64,000 nt of DNA from Azospirillum endophyticum (GCF_016595245.1 NZ_JAENHM010000001.1:29417-93416); one strand, 5' to 3'; counted from the stretch's first letter, positions 37,420-47,414 are shown. The notes: a model not told the origin generated them from the sequence alone. Numbers and translations are program-made.

Positions 37420-38547
37420 ATGATGCGCTTCCTCCGCAACAGCCTGACGCTCGCGCGCAAGGAATGGATCAGCCTGCTGCGCGACGCCTTCATGCTGGGC
37501 TTCGTCGTCTATTCCTTCACCTTTTCCGTCTACAGCCAAGCGACCGGCATCTCGCACGAGCTGCGCAACGCCGCCATCGCCATCGTCGACGAGGACCGCT
37601 CGACCCTGTCGCAGCGTCTGGCCTCCAGCTTCCATCGGCCGGAGTTCCAGACCCCGGTGATGATCGGCCATGCCGAGGTCGATCCGGCGATGGATTCCGC
37701 CCGCTATACCTTCGTCCTCGACATCCCGCCCGATTTCCAGGCCGACGTGCTGGCCGGCCGCAGCCCGGCGATCCAGCTGCTGATCGACGCCACCGCGATG
37801 ATGCAGGCCGGCATCGGTGCCGGCACCATCCAGGGCATCGTCGAGGACGAGGTCGGCCGCTTCGTCCGCCGCGAGGCCGACGGCAGCGCCGCCCCGGTGT
37901 CGCTCCAGCTCCGCGTCGCCTACAACGAGGCGCTGGATACGAAATGGTTCACCGGCACCATGTCGGTGGTCAGCAACGTCACCATGCTGGCGGTGCTGCT
38001 GTCCGGCGCCGCCCTGATCCGCGAGCGCGAGCACGGCACGCTGGAGCATCTGCTGGTGATGCCGGTGCGGCCCGCCGAGATCATGGCGGCCAAGGTGCTG
38101 GCGAACGGCGCGGTGATCCTGGTGCTGACGCTGGTGGCGCTCTATGCCGTGCTGCGCGGGCTCCTGTCGGTGCCGCTGGCCGGATCGGTCCCGCTGTTCC
38201 TGGCCGGGACGGCGCTCTACCTGTTCTTCGCGACGGCGCTCGGCATCTTCCTCGGCACCGTGGCGCGCTCGATGCCGCAACTGGGGCTTCTGTTCATCCT
38301 GATCGTGCTGCCGATGAACATGCTGTCCGGCGGTTTCACCCCGCTGGAAAGTGAACCGCAATGGCTGCAGATGGCGATGCAGCTGTCACCCTCGACCCAT
38401 TTCGTCGCCTTCGCCCAGGCGATTCTGTTCCGCGGTGCCGGCTTCGACGTGGTATGGCCGCGTTTCGCCGCGACCGCCGGGATCGGCGCGCTGTTCTTCG
38501 CCTGGAGTCTGGCGCGCTTCAGAAAGCATCTGGCGAGTTTCCGGTGA
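37420..38547 (+). CDS. yhhJ: ABC-2 type permease, YhhJ family
   Basis: Inner-membrane permease of 375 residues with the type-2 layout. One N-terminal helix is followed by a large periplasmic domain (about residues 45-175, GISHELRNAAIAIVDEDRST) and five or six C-terminal helices with LIREREHGTLEHLLVMPVRP and LPMNMLSGGFTPLES. It starts three bases after the rbbA stop with GGAGCG upstream. It forms the exporter with RbbA and the YhiI-like adaptor. A hairpin overlapping its stop closes the operon. Confidence 0.9.
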   Translation: MMRFLRNSLTLARKEWISLLRDAFMLGFVVYSFTFSVYSQATGISHELRNAAIAIVDEDRSTLSQRLASSFHRPEFQTPVMIGHAEVDPAMDSARYTFVLDIPPDFQADVLAGRSPAIQLLIDATAMMQAGIGAGTIQGIVEDEVGRFVRREADGSAAPVSLQLRVAYNEALDTKWFTGTMSVVSNVTMLAVLLSGAALIREREHGTLEHLLVMPVRPAEIMAAKVLANGAVILVLTLVALYAVLRGLLSVPLAGSVPLFLAGTALYLFFATALGIFLGTVARSMPQLGLLFILIVLPMNMLSGGFTPLESEPQWLQMAMQLSPSTHFVAFAQAILFRGAGFDVVWPRFAATAGIGALFFAWSLARFRKHLASFR

Positions 38548-38569
38548 AGGAGCGCCCCCTCACCGGAAA
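38538..38569 (+). terminator. Hairpin ending the yhiI-rbbA-yhhJ operon
   Basis: Perfect 10-base-pair inverted repeat TTTCCGGTGA / TCACCGGAAA around a 12-base loop. It includes the yhhJ stop and is followed by TTTATCC. It also marks the left edge of the AT-richer island. Confidence 0.75.
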
Positions 38570-38614
38570 TTTATCCGATTCGGCTTAATGAATTCTCTAT
38601 TCGCAGGTTACTTT

Positions 38615-41377
38615 TTACTGAGCACGTGCACGACGCATCAAAGTCACAACCTTTCTACGCGCACCCCCTCCGTAGTATAGTCTAAGCCCGCTACGATAAA
38701 TTTCTGGAACAAAATACTCATCCTCGCGCCTGAAAAATATGCCGAATTCGAGCAAAGCAGAAAGCTCCGGCTCTTCCAATCGTTGCACGGCATCTCGAGA
38801 AGACCACGGCAATTCACGGAGATTATGCGGCATTCCAGATATTTTCCTAAATATTCCTTCAAGATAAGCATTTTCTTCTCCTGTTTCTTTTACCCTCTCT
38901 TCGCTACAAGGCTCTATTGCATCGCGAATTGCCTTCGGCGTCAAAATTCTATCCTCCGAAAATCTATCATGAACATTCGATTTTTCAGCTGAAATATAAA
39001 TAAAGCGAACCAAATCCCGTGCCTGAAGCACAGTACGGAAATTGGACAGTGACGACATCACCCACTCCAGGGTTCTCGCTTCTTTAGAGTCATTTGAACC
39101 GAGCTTCCAACCCCATAGGGGCATCAACGCTTCTGCTCGAGTCTCCTCATCCATCCCAATCAAATCAATAGGCGCCACTACCTCCGGGATGGCCTCTGCC
39201 TGTTGTGCTATCCACAGAGCCAAAGCAGCTGCTTCATTCCAGTTCCATCGCAGAGCAAAAGGTTCATATCGGGCCTGAAATTGACCAAAATTCATCAGTA
39301 ATGCTGATTTTGCTAAGTCTTCGCGAACAAATGCCACAAAACCGATAGATCTATCAGGTGTCTGTGCAAGCCAATCTGGAACCTGCCTCAACAACGACTC
39401 CAATGCCACTTGTTCAACTTGATCGGAGTTAAAACGCTGGAAAAGCGTTTCTAATCCATCAAACACGACAACGATCCGACGCTGCCGATTTTTAAGCGCT
39501 TCGCGAAGTCTAGCTATACCCGATACTTCTTCTTTTGCTTCATAACCACAGCGTCGTGCAATAAGTTCAAGCCAGAAGTTTCTCCATGCCCCACTTTTCA
39601 ATGCATCGTCACCAGCTTTGAAATGCCCAACAGCATCTCCAAGGCTTGAATGATCGATGGGAGATCCCGCTCCATCCCGAGTCGCCATTTCCTCAAGCCA
39701 CTCGGTGATTGCTCGTTTGCGGTCTACATGCAGTTCATCAGGTACGAGGATCGGTACAATTTCAGCATCGACCTGTCCATCAAAATCAGGGATAACTTGC
39801 CGCGCAAAGTTCTGCCAAGTTTTTGACTTTACGACAGATGTAAAAGTGTACGTCTTTCCAGATCCCTTGTCGCCAAGAACGACAACATTAGGCAGTTCGC
39901 TTCGAAAGCTTGAAACAAGCTTGTTAAGAGAACGGGTAGCGAAAATTCTAGATTGGCTTGCATTCTCAGCATAGACAGATTCTTTAGCGAATTCTGCAAG
40001 CATGGCACGTTTCCGCTCAAGCCCCACATTACCATGGGAACTCTGAATTATCGACACCGTGGCCGTTGGAGTAGGTGGTAGATCAATCAGGAATGCGTCC
40101 AAGACTTTGGAAGGAAGGTCACTTGCCATCAGCCGTTCTTGGACTTTTTCCAGGTCTGAGGGCAAAATAGAAATGGATGAAAGGCGATCAATAACGATCG
40201 GTGCAAGAGATCGATCCAGAAAAGGATTCTCTTCACTCCCCTCGTTAGTTAGCTCAGTAGAAATCTGTCCAATTTCCTGAAATTTTGCGTACAATTTTTC
40301 CTCAAGGGATTTAAGAGCATTGTCCCCTTCCTCAATCATTGAGCTATCAGTTGGCTTCTGATTAACAATTACATAAGGAATGTTCTTCAAACGCTCTCCG
40401 GTGCTGTCCGTCCATTTCTTAGCAACATCTCGCAATGATTCCAGAAGATGAAGCGTTCCATCAATTGCTTGACCGTTCAATGTTGTGACCAACACATGCT
40501 GAAGTCGAGGATCAAGAAAGAGTGATGCTACCAACTCTGACATACCTGCACGCAGGTCGACCAAAACCACATCTGCACCAACCCTCTTTGCTACCGCCCC
40601 CAATAATTCGCCCATAAAGAAAGCAGAACGTCGTGTAGAGACCGTCAGTGCGTCTGGAGTAACAAGAGGAGGAGCCAAATCTCGTGTACAAGGCAGAATA
40701 AAAATTGAATGAAAAACTTGATCTACCAAGCGCTCGCTTACCAATTCCACAGTATTTTCGGCAGATGGATGCGGATCAGTATGCGCAAGCGCAATCAAAT
40801 CCGCAAACGATACTTTAGGAACAGGAAGCGTTACATTAAGTAATGCTGATATACCTGGCGCTTCAAAATCAGAATCGACCAGAAGCACACGTCTTCCTTG
40901 CTTTGCAAGAGCAAAGGCGAGGGCAAGGGTGATGGTAGTCCGTCCCATACCGCCTTTAGATGAATGGAAAGTCAATATTGGCGGCACATCAGACAATTCG
41001 CGAACCGCAGGCAACTCATATGTAGGGTGATAAACAACAGATCGCCCTCGCAGAACGGACGGTCTGAGCTTGATCACCCGATCCACTTCTTCGCCCGAAT
41101 CCAGTTGCTCAATATCTACAGCAATAAGCCGGTCATTTCCGTTAATTGGCTTGTCAAGGTTGATAATATTTCTCTGTGGATCAAAACGTGGACCAAATAG
41201 TTCTCCGAGCCACTCATTAATTTCTCCAATATCCGCACCAAACGTCACAGATAGTATAATACGCGTCGGCAATGGCTCTGCCGAAATTAAGCAATTCGGA
41301 GCAGTATCATTCGCCTGCTTGCTGCGCAGCCGATCAAGTATATCAACCCAAGTATAGCAGTAAATTTCGCTGATCAT
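38615..41377 (-). CDS. Large KGGxGR-type P-loop NTPase with second AAA-like domain, candidate defence protein
   Basis: A 920-residue protein with an unusual two-motor layout. Residues about 1-125 are of unknown fold. A MinD/ParA-like domain follows with SSKGGMGRTT at 139-148, in which the usual Walker Lys is Arg, and VLLVDSDFEAPG at 164-175. A second P-loop, LGDKGSGKT (501-509), has Walker B RRIVVVFDGLETLF (633-646), and a helical C-terminus follows. Its base use is clearly AT-richer than its neighbours, so it was probably acquired. It lies 10 bases after a HEPN-like gene. Related ATPases occur in antiviral operons, hence the candidate role; the mechanism is unknown. Confidence 0.7.
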   Translation of the reverse strand: MISEIYCYTWVDILDRLRSKQANDTAPNCLISAEPLPTRIILSVTFGADIGEINEWLGELFGPRFDPQRNIINLDKPINGNDRLIAVDIEQLDSGEEVDRVIKLRPSVLRGRSVVYHPTYELPAVRELSDVPPILTFHSSKGGMGRTTITLALAFALAKQGRRVLLVDSDFEAPGISALLNVTLPVPKVSFADLIALAHTDPHPSAENTVELVSERLVDQVFHSIFILPCTRDLAPPLVTPDALTVSTRRSAFFMGELLGAVAKRVGADVVLVDLRAGMSELVASLFLDPRLQHVLVTTLNGQAIDGTLHLLESLRDVAKKWTDSTGERLKNIPYVIVNQKPTDSSMIEEGDNALKSLEEKLYAKFQEIGQISTELTNEGSEENPFLDRSLAPIVIDRLSSISILPSDLEKVQERLMASDLPSKVLDAFLIDLPPTPTATVSIIQSSHGNVGLERKRAMLAEFAKESVYAENASQSRIFATRSLNKLVSSFRSELPNVVVLGDKGSGKTYTFTSVVKSKTWQNFARQVIPDFDGQVDAEIVPILVPDELHVDRKRAITEWLEEMATRDGAGSPIDHSSLGDAVGHFKAGDDALKSGAWRNFWLELIARRCGYEAKEEVSGIARLREALKNRQRRIVVVFDGLETLFQRFNSDQVEQVALESLLRQVPDWLAQTPDRSIGFVAFVREDLAKSALLMNFGQFQARYEPFALRWNWNEAAALALWIAQQAEAIPEVVAPIDLIGMDEETRAEALMPLWGWKLGSNDSKEARTLEWVMSSLSNFRTVLQARDLVRFIYISAEKSNVHDRFSEDRILTPKAIRDAIEPCSEERVKETGEENAYLEGIFRKISGMPHNLRELPWSSRDAVQRLEEPELSALLEFGIFFRREDEYFVPEIYRSGLRLYYGGGARRKVVTLMRRARAQ

Positions 41378-41387
41378 ATTGTTTTCC

Positions 41388-41834
41388 TCAGCCGAGACGC
41401 CGATTCAGAACTTGGCAGATACTTTCTAACCAAGTTTCTATTTGATTCCTAAATTGCGGACATACCTTCACGCCATATCTCGCTGCCTCATGTATTTTGA
41501 ACGGTCGAAATGATAACCCTCTCCCATTGTACATGATAGGAAAATTCCCTGGACAATCTACTATATCGGTAGCGTTAATATTTGCTATTGTGATTAAAAT
41601 CTCTAAGTCATGGCCATCTTTTTTCCGATAATTTTGATTCATATATTCACCTAGATCCTCTGAGTCTTTTAGGGTATGTTCGTGCATACAGATTGCTTTG
41701 AGTCCTGCTTCAGCGGCATAGAACAGCAGCATAAGCCGCGGACGAGTATATTCCGTCAGAGTCTGTGCAGCTTGGTAATTTCTTTTGAATGCCTGCCCCA
41801 TAGACCTTCTATCAGAGGGTACGCGTGCACTCAT
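41388..41834 (-). CDS. Small HEPN-like protein, candidate nuclease partner
   Basis: A 148-residue, mostly helical protein. The pattern LMLLFYAAEAGLKAI followed by GHDLEILI resembles HEPN-fold proteins, many of which are RNases of toxin or abortive-infection systems. The canonical Rx4-6H motif is not obvious (the nearest is RKKDGH at the loop), so catalysis is uncertain. The ATG at 41834 is chosen over a TTG at 41951, which lacks a ribosome-binding site. It is first of the two-gene AT-rich unit; the NTPase gene follows 10 bases downstream. Confidence 0.5.
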   Translation of the reverse strand: MSARVPSDRRSMGQAFKRNYQAAQTLTEYTRPRLMLLFYAAEAGLKAICMHEHTLKDSEDLGEYMNQNYRKKDGHDLEILITIANINATDIVDCPGNFPIMYNGRGLSFRPFKIHEAARYGVKVCPQFRNQIETWLESICQVLNRRLG

Positions 41835-42204
41835 CTTCTTCAGCCCTTTATGAAATCCAGTTGAGCACTCTGGAGAATTCTTCCCGTGCCCATTTCTTAC
41901 CACCTCTGCCACAACTTCCTTCCGCCTACAAGATGTAAAGTTTTTAGGCAATGTAGGACGAAACGTTTTGGTAGCAAATCAGATACAAAGAATGATTTTA
42001 GGCATTTACGATGCGGGCCTACGGCGGAGAGCAAGAAATAAAACCAAAAAAAGATACCGGATTTGCGAAATTTACTCATAAAAAAAAGAAAACAAAAGCA
42101 CTGAATTATTTATAGAAAACGTTGAAATATTTTATAAATATAAAAATTTTCACTGTAACCAACCAAACCTAATGCAGAAAAATAAATAGAAACGAGTCAT
42201 TAAC
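41835..42204. other. AT-rich non-coding flank of the island
   Basis: About 370 bases with strong A/T runs (around 42090-42150) and no credible gene. It probably carries the promoter of the HEPN-like/NTPase unit. No tRNA, attachment-site repeat or integrase fragment was found. Confidence 0.5.
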
Positions 42205-42253
42205 CTGAAAAACTGCTTCCGAACGAGTTTTCTCTGAAACGTCGTTCGGAAGC
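42205..42253 (-). terminator. Rho-independent terminator of the sugar-nucleotide operon
   Basis: On the minus strand a perfect 12-base-pair stem (GCTTCCGAACGA / TCGTTCGGAAGC, 42215-42253) is followed by AGTTTTTCAGG. It lies downstream of the phosphomannomutase gene. A second, weaker hairpin, GCCGCATAT / ATATGCGGC at 42269-42301, lies closer to that stop codon. Confidence 0.8.
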
Positions 42254-42316
42254 GTAAGCACAACGTCCGCCGCATATTATTCGAAAAAAAGCATATGCGG
42301 CAGATTAAATTGTATA

Positions 42317-43717
42317 TTAGTGCGACCCGCCGCCCTCGAAGGACGGCGCCGACAGCCCCGAGGCCACCAGCTGCTCGATCAGCGCGCCCTTCAGCCGCTC
42401 CAGCCCGTCCTGGCTGTAGGACTCGGCGCGGGCCACCAGCACGTCCTGGGTGTTGGATGCGCGCAGCAGCCACCAGCCGTCGTCGGTCGTCACGCGGACG
42501 CCGTCGATGTCGTTGACCTTGGCGCCCGACGCCTTGACCCGGCCCTTGACCTCCTCGACCACGGCGAACTTGCGTTCCTCGTCGATCTGGAAGCGGGTCT
42601 CCGGCGTGTTGACCATGTCCGGCAGGCCGTCGCGCAGGGCCGCCAGCGTGGTGTCCAGCTTGCTGACCAGCCCGGCGAGGCGGACGCCGCAATAGAGCGC
42701 GTCGTCGAAGCCGTACCACTTGTCGGCGAAGAAGATGTGGCCCGACATCTCGCCGGCCAGCGGCGAGCCGGTCTCGGCCATCTTGGCCTTCAGCAGCGAG
42801 TGGCCGGTCTTCCACATCAGCGGGGTGCCGCCATGCTTGGCGATCTCGTCGAACAGGGCCTGGCTGGCCTTGACGTCGGCGATGATGGTGGCGCCCGGAT
42901 GGCTCTTCAGCACGTCGGCGGCATAAAGCGCGACCAGCTGGTCGCCCCACACCACGCGGCCCTTGTGGTCGATGGCGCCGATGCGGTCGCCGTCGCCGTC
43001 GAAGCCGATGCCGATGTCGCAGCCATGCTCCGCCACCGCCTTCTTCAGGTCGACGAGGTTGGCCTCGACCGTCGGGTCCGGATGGTGGTTGGGGAAGTTG
43101 CCGTCGATGTCGTCGAAAAGCAGGACATGCTTGCCCGGCAGCTTGGCGGTCAGGCGGCGCAGGATCTCGCCCGCCGCGCCGTTGCCGGCGTCCCAGGCGA
43201 TCTTCAGGTCGCGGGTGCCGTCATAGTCCTTCAGCAGGCGGGCGACATACTCGTCCTGGACGTCGATCTTCTCCGACGAGCCCTGGCCCTGCTCCCAGTC
43301 GGCCTTGCCCGCCATGGTGCCGAGTTCCAGGATCTGCTGGCCATAGACCGGACCCTTGCCCAGCATCATCTTGATGCCGTTGTAGTCCGGCGGGTTGTGC
43401 GAGCCGGTGATCATGATGCCGGCCGCCGCCTCGCGGTCGCGGGTGGCGAAATACAGCATCGGCGTGGGGCCGAGCCCGATGCGCAGGACGTGCAGGCCGG
43501 TGGAAACCAGCCCCTCGACCAGCGCCTCCTCCAGGTCCGGCGAGGACAGACGGCCGTCGTAGCCGACGCAGACCGTCTTGCCGCCCTTGCGCACCACCAC
43601 GGTGCCGAAGGAACGGCCGACCGCGCGGGCGTCCGCCGGGGTCAGCGTCTTGCCGACGATGCCGCGGATGTCGTATTCGCGCAGCACCGTGGGGTGGAAG
43701 GTATGGGCTTCGCTCAT
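42317..43717 (-). CDS. Phosphomannomutase/phosphoglucomutase
   Basis: Interconverts hexose 1- and 6-phosphates (mannose and/or glucose), supplying precursors for nucleotide sugars. The 466-residue AlgC/ManB-type enzyme has catalytic Ser106 in TGSHNP, the metal loop DGDGDRIGA, the sugar-binding loop GEMSGHIFF and the phosphate loop near [15 protein letters not shown]. It is last of galU-ugd-mutase on the minus strand. Which hexose is preferred cannot be read from the sequence. Confidence 0.93.
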   Translation of the reverse strand: MSEAHTFHPTVLREYDIRGIVGKTLTPADARAVGRSFGTVVVRKGGKTVCVGYDGRLSSPDLEEALVEGLVSTGLHVLRIGLGPTPMLYFATRDREAAAGIMITGSHNPPDYNGIKMMLGKGPVYGQQILELGTMAGKADWEQGQGSSEKIDVQDEYVARLLKDYDGTRDLKIAWDAGNGAAGEILRRLTAKLPGKHVLLFDDIDGNFPNHHPDPTVEANLVDLKKAVAEHGCDIGIGFDGDGDRIGAIDHKGRVVWGDQLVALYAADVLKSHPGATIIADVKASQALFDEIAKHGGTPLMWKTGHSLLKAKMAETGSPLAGEMSGHIFFADKWYGFDDALYCGVRLAGLVSKLDTTLAALRDGLPDMVNTPETRFQIDEERKFAVVEEVKGRVKASGAKVNDIDGVRVTTDDGWWLLRASNTQDVLVARAESYSQDGLERLKGALIEQLVASGLSAPSFEGGGSH

Positions 43718-43756
43718 CGTCTCGTTAGTCCTCTGTTGGACGCCGTCTTTGGACCG

Positions 43757-45088
43757 TCAGCCGCGGTCCATCCCGCCGGCCGGCGACGGCCGGCCGATGG
43801 AGGTATAGGTGAAGCCGGCCTTCGCCATGTCGTCGGGGTTGTAGATGTTGCGCAGGTCGATCATCACCGGCCGCTTCAGCATCGACTTGACCCGACGCAG
43901 GTCGAGCGCGCGGAATTCATTCCACTCCGTGAGAATAGCGACGCAATCGGCCCCCTCCAAGGTGCCGTATGCGTTCTTCGCCCATTCCACGCCGGGCAGC
44001 AGCTTCTCGGCCTCGTGCATCGCCGCCGGATCGAAGGCGCGCACGTGCGCACCGGCCGCCTGGAGCGCCGGGATGATGTCGAGCGACGGGCTGTCGCGCA
44101 TGTCGTCGGTGTTCGGCTTGAAGGCGACGCCCAGCACCGCGACGGTCTTGCCGTCCACCGTCCCGCCGCAGGCGGCGATGATGCGCTCGGCCATCTGCTT
44201 CTTGCGCTTGTCGTTGATGTCGACCACCGTCTCGATGATGCGCAGCGGGCTGCCGAACTGCTGGGCGGTGCGGACCAGCGCCAGCGTGTCCTTCGGGAAG
44301 CAGGACCCGCCATAGCCCGGACCCGGGTGCAGGAACTTCTTGCCGATGCGGCCGTCCAGCCCGATGCCGCGGGCGACGTCGTGGACGTTGGCGCCCACCT
44401 TCTCGCACAGATCGGCGATCTCGTTGATGAAGGTGATCTTGGCGGCCAGGAAGGTGTTGGCGGCGTATTTGGTCAGCTCCGCCGTCTCCAGCGAGGTGAT
44501 GACGATCGGCGTCTCGATCAGGTAGAGCGGCCGGTAGAGCCGGCGCATCACCTCGCCCGCGCGCTCCGACGTGGCGCCGATGACGACGCGATCGGGCCGC
44601 ATGAAGTCGCCGATGGCCGAGCCTTCGCGCAGGAATTCCGGGTTGGAGGCGACGTCGAACTCGGCTTCGGGACGGACGCGGCGGATGATCGCCTCGACCT
44701 CGCGGCCGGTGCCGACCGGGACCGTCGACTTGGTCACCACCACCGTGTAGTGGTCGAGATGCTGGGCGATCTCCTCGGCGGCGCCATAGACGTAGGACAG
44801 GTCGGCATGGCCGTCGCCGCGGCGCGACGGGGTGCCCACCGCGATGAAGACGGCGTCGACGCCCTGCATCGCCTCCTTGAGGTCCATGGTGAAGGACAGG
44901 CGGCCGGCGGCGACGTTGCGGGCGACGAGGTCGTCCAGGCCGGGTTCGTAGATCGGAATCTCGCCGCTCTTCAGCCGCTCGATCTTGCCGGCGTCCTTGT
45001 CGACGCAAGTAACGTGCACGCCGAATTCCGAAAAGCAGGCGCCGGAGACCAGGCCGACATAGCCCGTGCCGATCATCGCAATGCGCAT
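43757..45088 (-). CDS. ugd: UDP-glucose 6-dehydrogenase
   Basis: Oxidises UDP-glucose to UDP-glucuronate for exopolysaccharide or capsule. The 443-residue protein has the Rossmann start MRIAMIGTGYVGLVSGACFS, the motif FIAVGTPSRRGDGHADLS, catalytic Cys in PGYGGSCFPKDTLAL and LGVAFKPNTDDMRDSPSLDI in the C-terminal domain. It lies between galU, whose product is its substrate source, and the hexose mutase gene. Confidence 0.95.
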   Translation of the reverse strand: MRIAMIGTGYVGLVSGACFSEFGVHVTCVDKDAGKIERLKSGEIPIYEPGLDDLVARNVAAGRLSFTMDLKEAMQGVDAVFIAVGTPSRRGDGHADLSYVYGAAEEIAQHLDHYTVVVTKSTVPVGTGREVEAIIRRVRPEAEFDVASNPEFLREGSAIGDFMRPDRVVIGATSERAGEVMRRLYRPLYLIETPIVITSLETAELTKYAANTFLAAKITFINEIADLCEKVGANVHDVARGIGLDGRIGKKFLHPGPGYGGSCFPKDTLALVRTAQQFGSPLRIIETVVDINDKRKKQMAERIIAACGGTVDGKTVAVLGVAFKPNTDDMRDSPSLDIIPALQAAGAHVRAFDPAAMHEAEKLLPGVEWAKNAYGTLEGADCVAILTEWNEFRALDLRRVKSMLKRPVMIDLRNIYNPDDMAKAGFTYTSIGRPSPAGGMDRG

Positions 45089-45299
45089 CGCGTCCCCCTC
45101 ATGTCCTCGAAAGGATGCTGTATGTCTGTGGGATGCCCTGGTGGGTCTTCACCATGGGGCGTTCCTCATGGCCGGCCTTTTCATGCCGCCGGCTCTTTTC
45201 TCAAGCCACAATTCTCAAGGCGCAGCCCAAACGCGCGTGCCCGCCGCCGTCCGGGTCAGGGGACGGGGCGGGCGCGGCGTCATGCAGGCTGCCCGTCGG

Positions 45300-46169
45300 T
45301 CAGCAATATTTGCGCAGCATCTCGCGCACCTTGTCGGCCATGTCCGGCCGGTTCAGCGCGTGGGCCAGCGTCGCCTCGATGAAGCCGACCTTGTCGCCGC
45401 AGTCGTAGCGGGTGCCTTCGAAGCGCAGGCCGTGGAACGGCTGGTTGCCGATCAGGTTGGCCATGGCGTCGGTCAGCTGGATTTCGTTGCCGGCGCCGCG
45501 CTGCTGCTTTTCCAGATGGTCGAAGATTTCCGGCTGCAGGATGTAGCGGCCGATGATCGACAGGGTCGACGGCGCATCGGCCGGCTTCGGCTTCTCGACC
45601 AGGCCGCGGACGGTGGCCAGACGGCCGTCGTCCTTCTCGACGTCGAGGATGCCGTAGCTGCTGGTGCGCTCGCGCGGCACGTCGACGACGGCGACGACGT
45701 TGCCGCCGACCTCCTCATAGGCCTCGACCATCTGCTTCAGGCAGGGGGTCTTGCCCTGGACGAAGTCGTCGGGCAGCACGATGGCGAAGGGATCGTTGCC
45801 GATCAGGGCGCGGGCGCACCACACGGCATGGCCGAGGCCCAGCGGAACCTGCTGGCGGGTGTAGAAGCAGCGGCCGGGCGCGATCTCGCTGTGGCGGACC
45901 TCTTCCAGCGCGTCCATCTTGCCGCGCTCTTCGAGCGTGCGGTTCAGTTCGGTATCGGCGTCGAAATGGTCTTCGATGGCGCGCTTGGAGCGGCCGGTGA
46001 CGAAAACGAAATCCTCGATGCCGGCGGCGCGCGCCTCTTCGACGGCATGCTGCAGCAGGGGGCGGTCGACCAGGGGCAGCATCTCTTTCGGGATGGCCTT
46101 GGTGGCCGGCAGGAAGCGCGTGCCGAGACCGGCGACCGGGAACACCACCTTGCGCACGGGTTTCCGCAT
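45300..46169 (-). CDS. galU: UTP-glucose-1-phosphate uridylyltransferase
   Basis: Makes UDP-glucose from UTP and glucose 1-phosphate. The 289-residue protein has the nucleotide-binding start VVFPVAGLGTRFLPATKAIP, KEMLPLVDRPLLQ, VTGRSKRAIEDHFD and IVLPDDFVQGKTPCL. It is first in the three-gene sugar-nucleotide unit; 211 bases with no recognised gene separate it from ugd. Confidence 0.95.
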   Translation of the reverse strand: MRKPVRKVVFPVAGLGTRFLPATKAIPKEMLPLVDRPLLQHAVEEARAAGIEDFVFVTGRSKRAIEDHFDADTELNRTLEERGKMDALEEVRHSEIAPGRCFYTRQQVPLGLGHAVWCARALIGNDPFAIVLPDDFVQGKTPCLKQMVEAYEEVGGNVVAVVDVPRERTSSYGILDVEKDDGRLATVRGLVEKPKPADAPSTLSIIGRYILQPEIFDHLEKQQRGAGNEIQLTDAMANLIGNQPFHGLRFEGTRYDCGDKVGFIEATLAHALNRPDMADKVREMLRKYC

Positions 46170-46560
46170 TGGACGTCTCTTGTGGTTGAGGCGAAGTCAA
46201 ATCCATGGTGCCACGGCATGGCCCGACCGCAAGCGGAGCCTGCGGAAGCACAAGCGTGGTCACCGGCTTTCTGCCACGCCTTCCGCGACGGCGCAACAGA
46301 CCTTCCGAGACCGGGCAAAAGGCTAGTCCTGGCGGCCGAAATCAAATGAAAGCCGGCCGAATGTCCTCGTTCAAGCCGGTCTTTATCCGCAAGGTCCGAA
46401 GCGGCCCCGCACCTTTCTCATAGGCAGTAACGCTTGGAAAAGCAGCGGAAACCTCTGGCGCGACACCGTGCCGCTGCCTGTCGGCCGACATAGCGTAAAT
46501 AACTGACTTTCCGTATGACGTTTCATTGCAAATACTTGCGCGAACGGTCCGCAGGCGGCC
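46170..46560. other. Intergenic region between divergent galU and the pseudouridine synthase gene
   Basis: About 390 bases carrying the promoters of two divergent genes. No supported gene, operator or repeat was recognised. Confidence 0.4.
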
Positions 46561-47310
46561 ATGGTGCCGGCCATGATCCCCGACTCGCTTGCCTTCCCGT
46601 CTCCGCCTCCGGCCTCGCTCACCGCGGACCAGCTGCGCGCCCGCGTCCTGCACCGGGACGAACAATGCTTCGTCATCGACAAGCCGGCCGGCCTGGCCGT
46701 CCACAAGGCCGGCCGCATCACCGACCATCTGGAACTCTACCTGCCCCACCTGGCGGAGCCGGATGGAGAGCCGCCGAAGCTCGCCCACCGGCTGGACCGC
46801 GACACCGCCGGCTGCCTGATCCTGGGCCGCATGCCCTGGGCACTGAAGCGCTTGGGCCAGATGTTCGCCGCCGGCCATGTCGAGAAGACCTATTGGGCGG
46901 TGGCCGACGGCATCCCGGCGGCGGAGGCCGGCGTGATCGACCTGCCCCTGCTCAAGAAGATCGAAGCCGGTGCGGCGCGCTCCTCCTGGACCATCCTGCC
47001 CGACCCGGCCGGCCAGCCGGCCGTCACCGAATACCGGGTCCTCGGCACCGGAAACGGCCGTTCCTGGCTTGAGCTTCGCCCGCGCACCGGCCGCACCCAC
47101 CAGATCCGCGTCCATTGCGCCGCCCTCGGCTGCCCGCTGACGGGAGAGCCCTTCTACGGACCCGAACGCCGGCCGCCCGGCAATCTGCACCTGCTGGCCC
47201 GTTCCGTCGCTTTCCGCATGGCCTTCGAATACGAACCGGTGAGCGCCATCGCCCCGGCGCCGGAGCATATGCGGGACGCGCTGTCCGCCTGCGGCTGGCG
47301 GGGGGAGTGA
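46561..47310 (+). CDS. RluA-family RNA pseudouridine synthase
   Basis: Isomerises uridine to pseudouridine in rRNA or tRNA. The 249-residue protein has the family catalytic motif HRLDRDTAGCLILGR (Asp79), the opening VIDKPAGLAVHKAG and the C-terminal LELRPRTGRTHQIRVH. No S4 domain precedes it, so it resembles the short RluA type. The start at 46561 has AGGCGG just upstream; an ATG at 46573 is possible. The target base is unknown. Confidence 0.9.
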   Translation: MVPAMIPDSLAFPSPPPASLTADQLRARVLHRDEQCFVIDKPAGLAVHKAGRITDHLELYLPHLAEPDGEPPKLAHRLDRDTAGCLILGRMPWALKRLGQMFAAGHVEKTYWAVADGIPAAEAGVIDLPLLKKIEAGAARSSWTILPDPAGQPAVTEYRVLGTGNGRSWLELRPRTGRTHQIRVHCAALGCPLTGEPFYGPERRPPGNLHLLARSVAFRMAFEYEPVSAIAPAPEHMRDALSACGWRGE

Positions 47311-47414
47311 GGGTCGGGAGAGAGGCGGTTTTACCGAAAAAGGGGGACCGCCGACCGGTTCGCCGCATCCCGCTGTTGAAGGAAGTAGCCCTCGCAACCG
47401 ACGGAGCAAAGAGG

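Noticed and set aside
34255..38361. A 1368-residue open frame on the minus strand
   Set aside because: It is antisense to the clear yhiI-rbbA-yhhJ operon, is His/Gln/Arg/Gly-rich as expected from reading high-GC codons backwards, and has no domain.
41388..41951. 187-residue version of the HEPN-like protein
   Set aside because: It needs a TTG start with no ribosome-binding site, and the added residues lack the helical pattern.
38570..42316. Integrated element with tRNA attachment site
   Set aside because: No tRNA, flanking direct repeat or integrase fragment could be found at either edge; only base composition marks the island.
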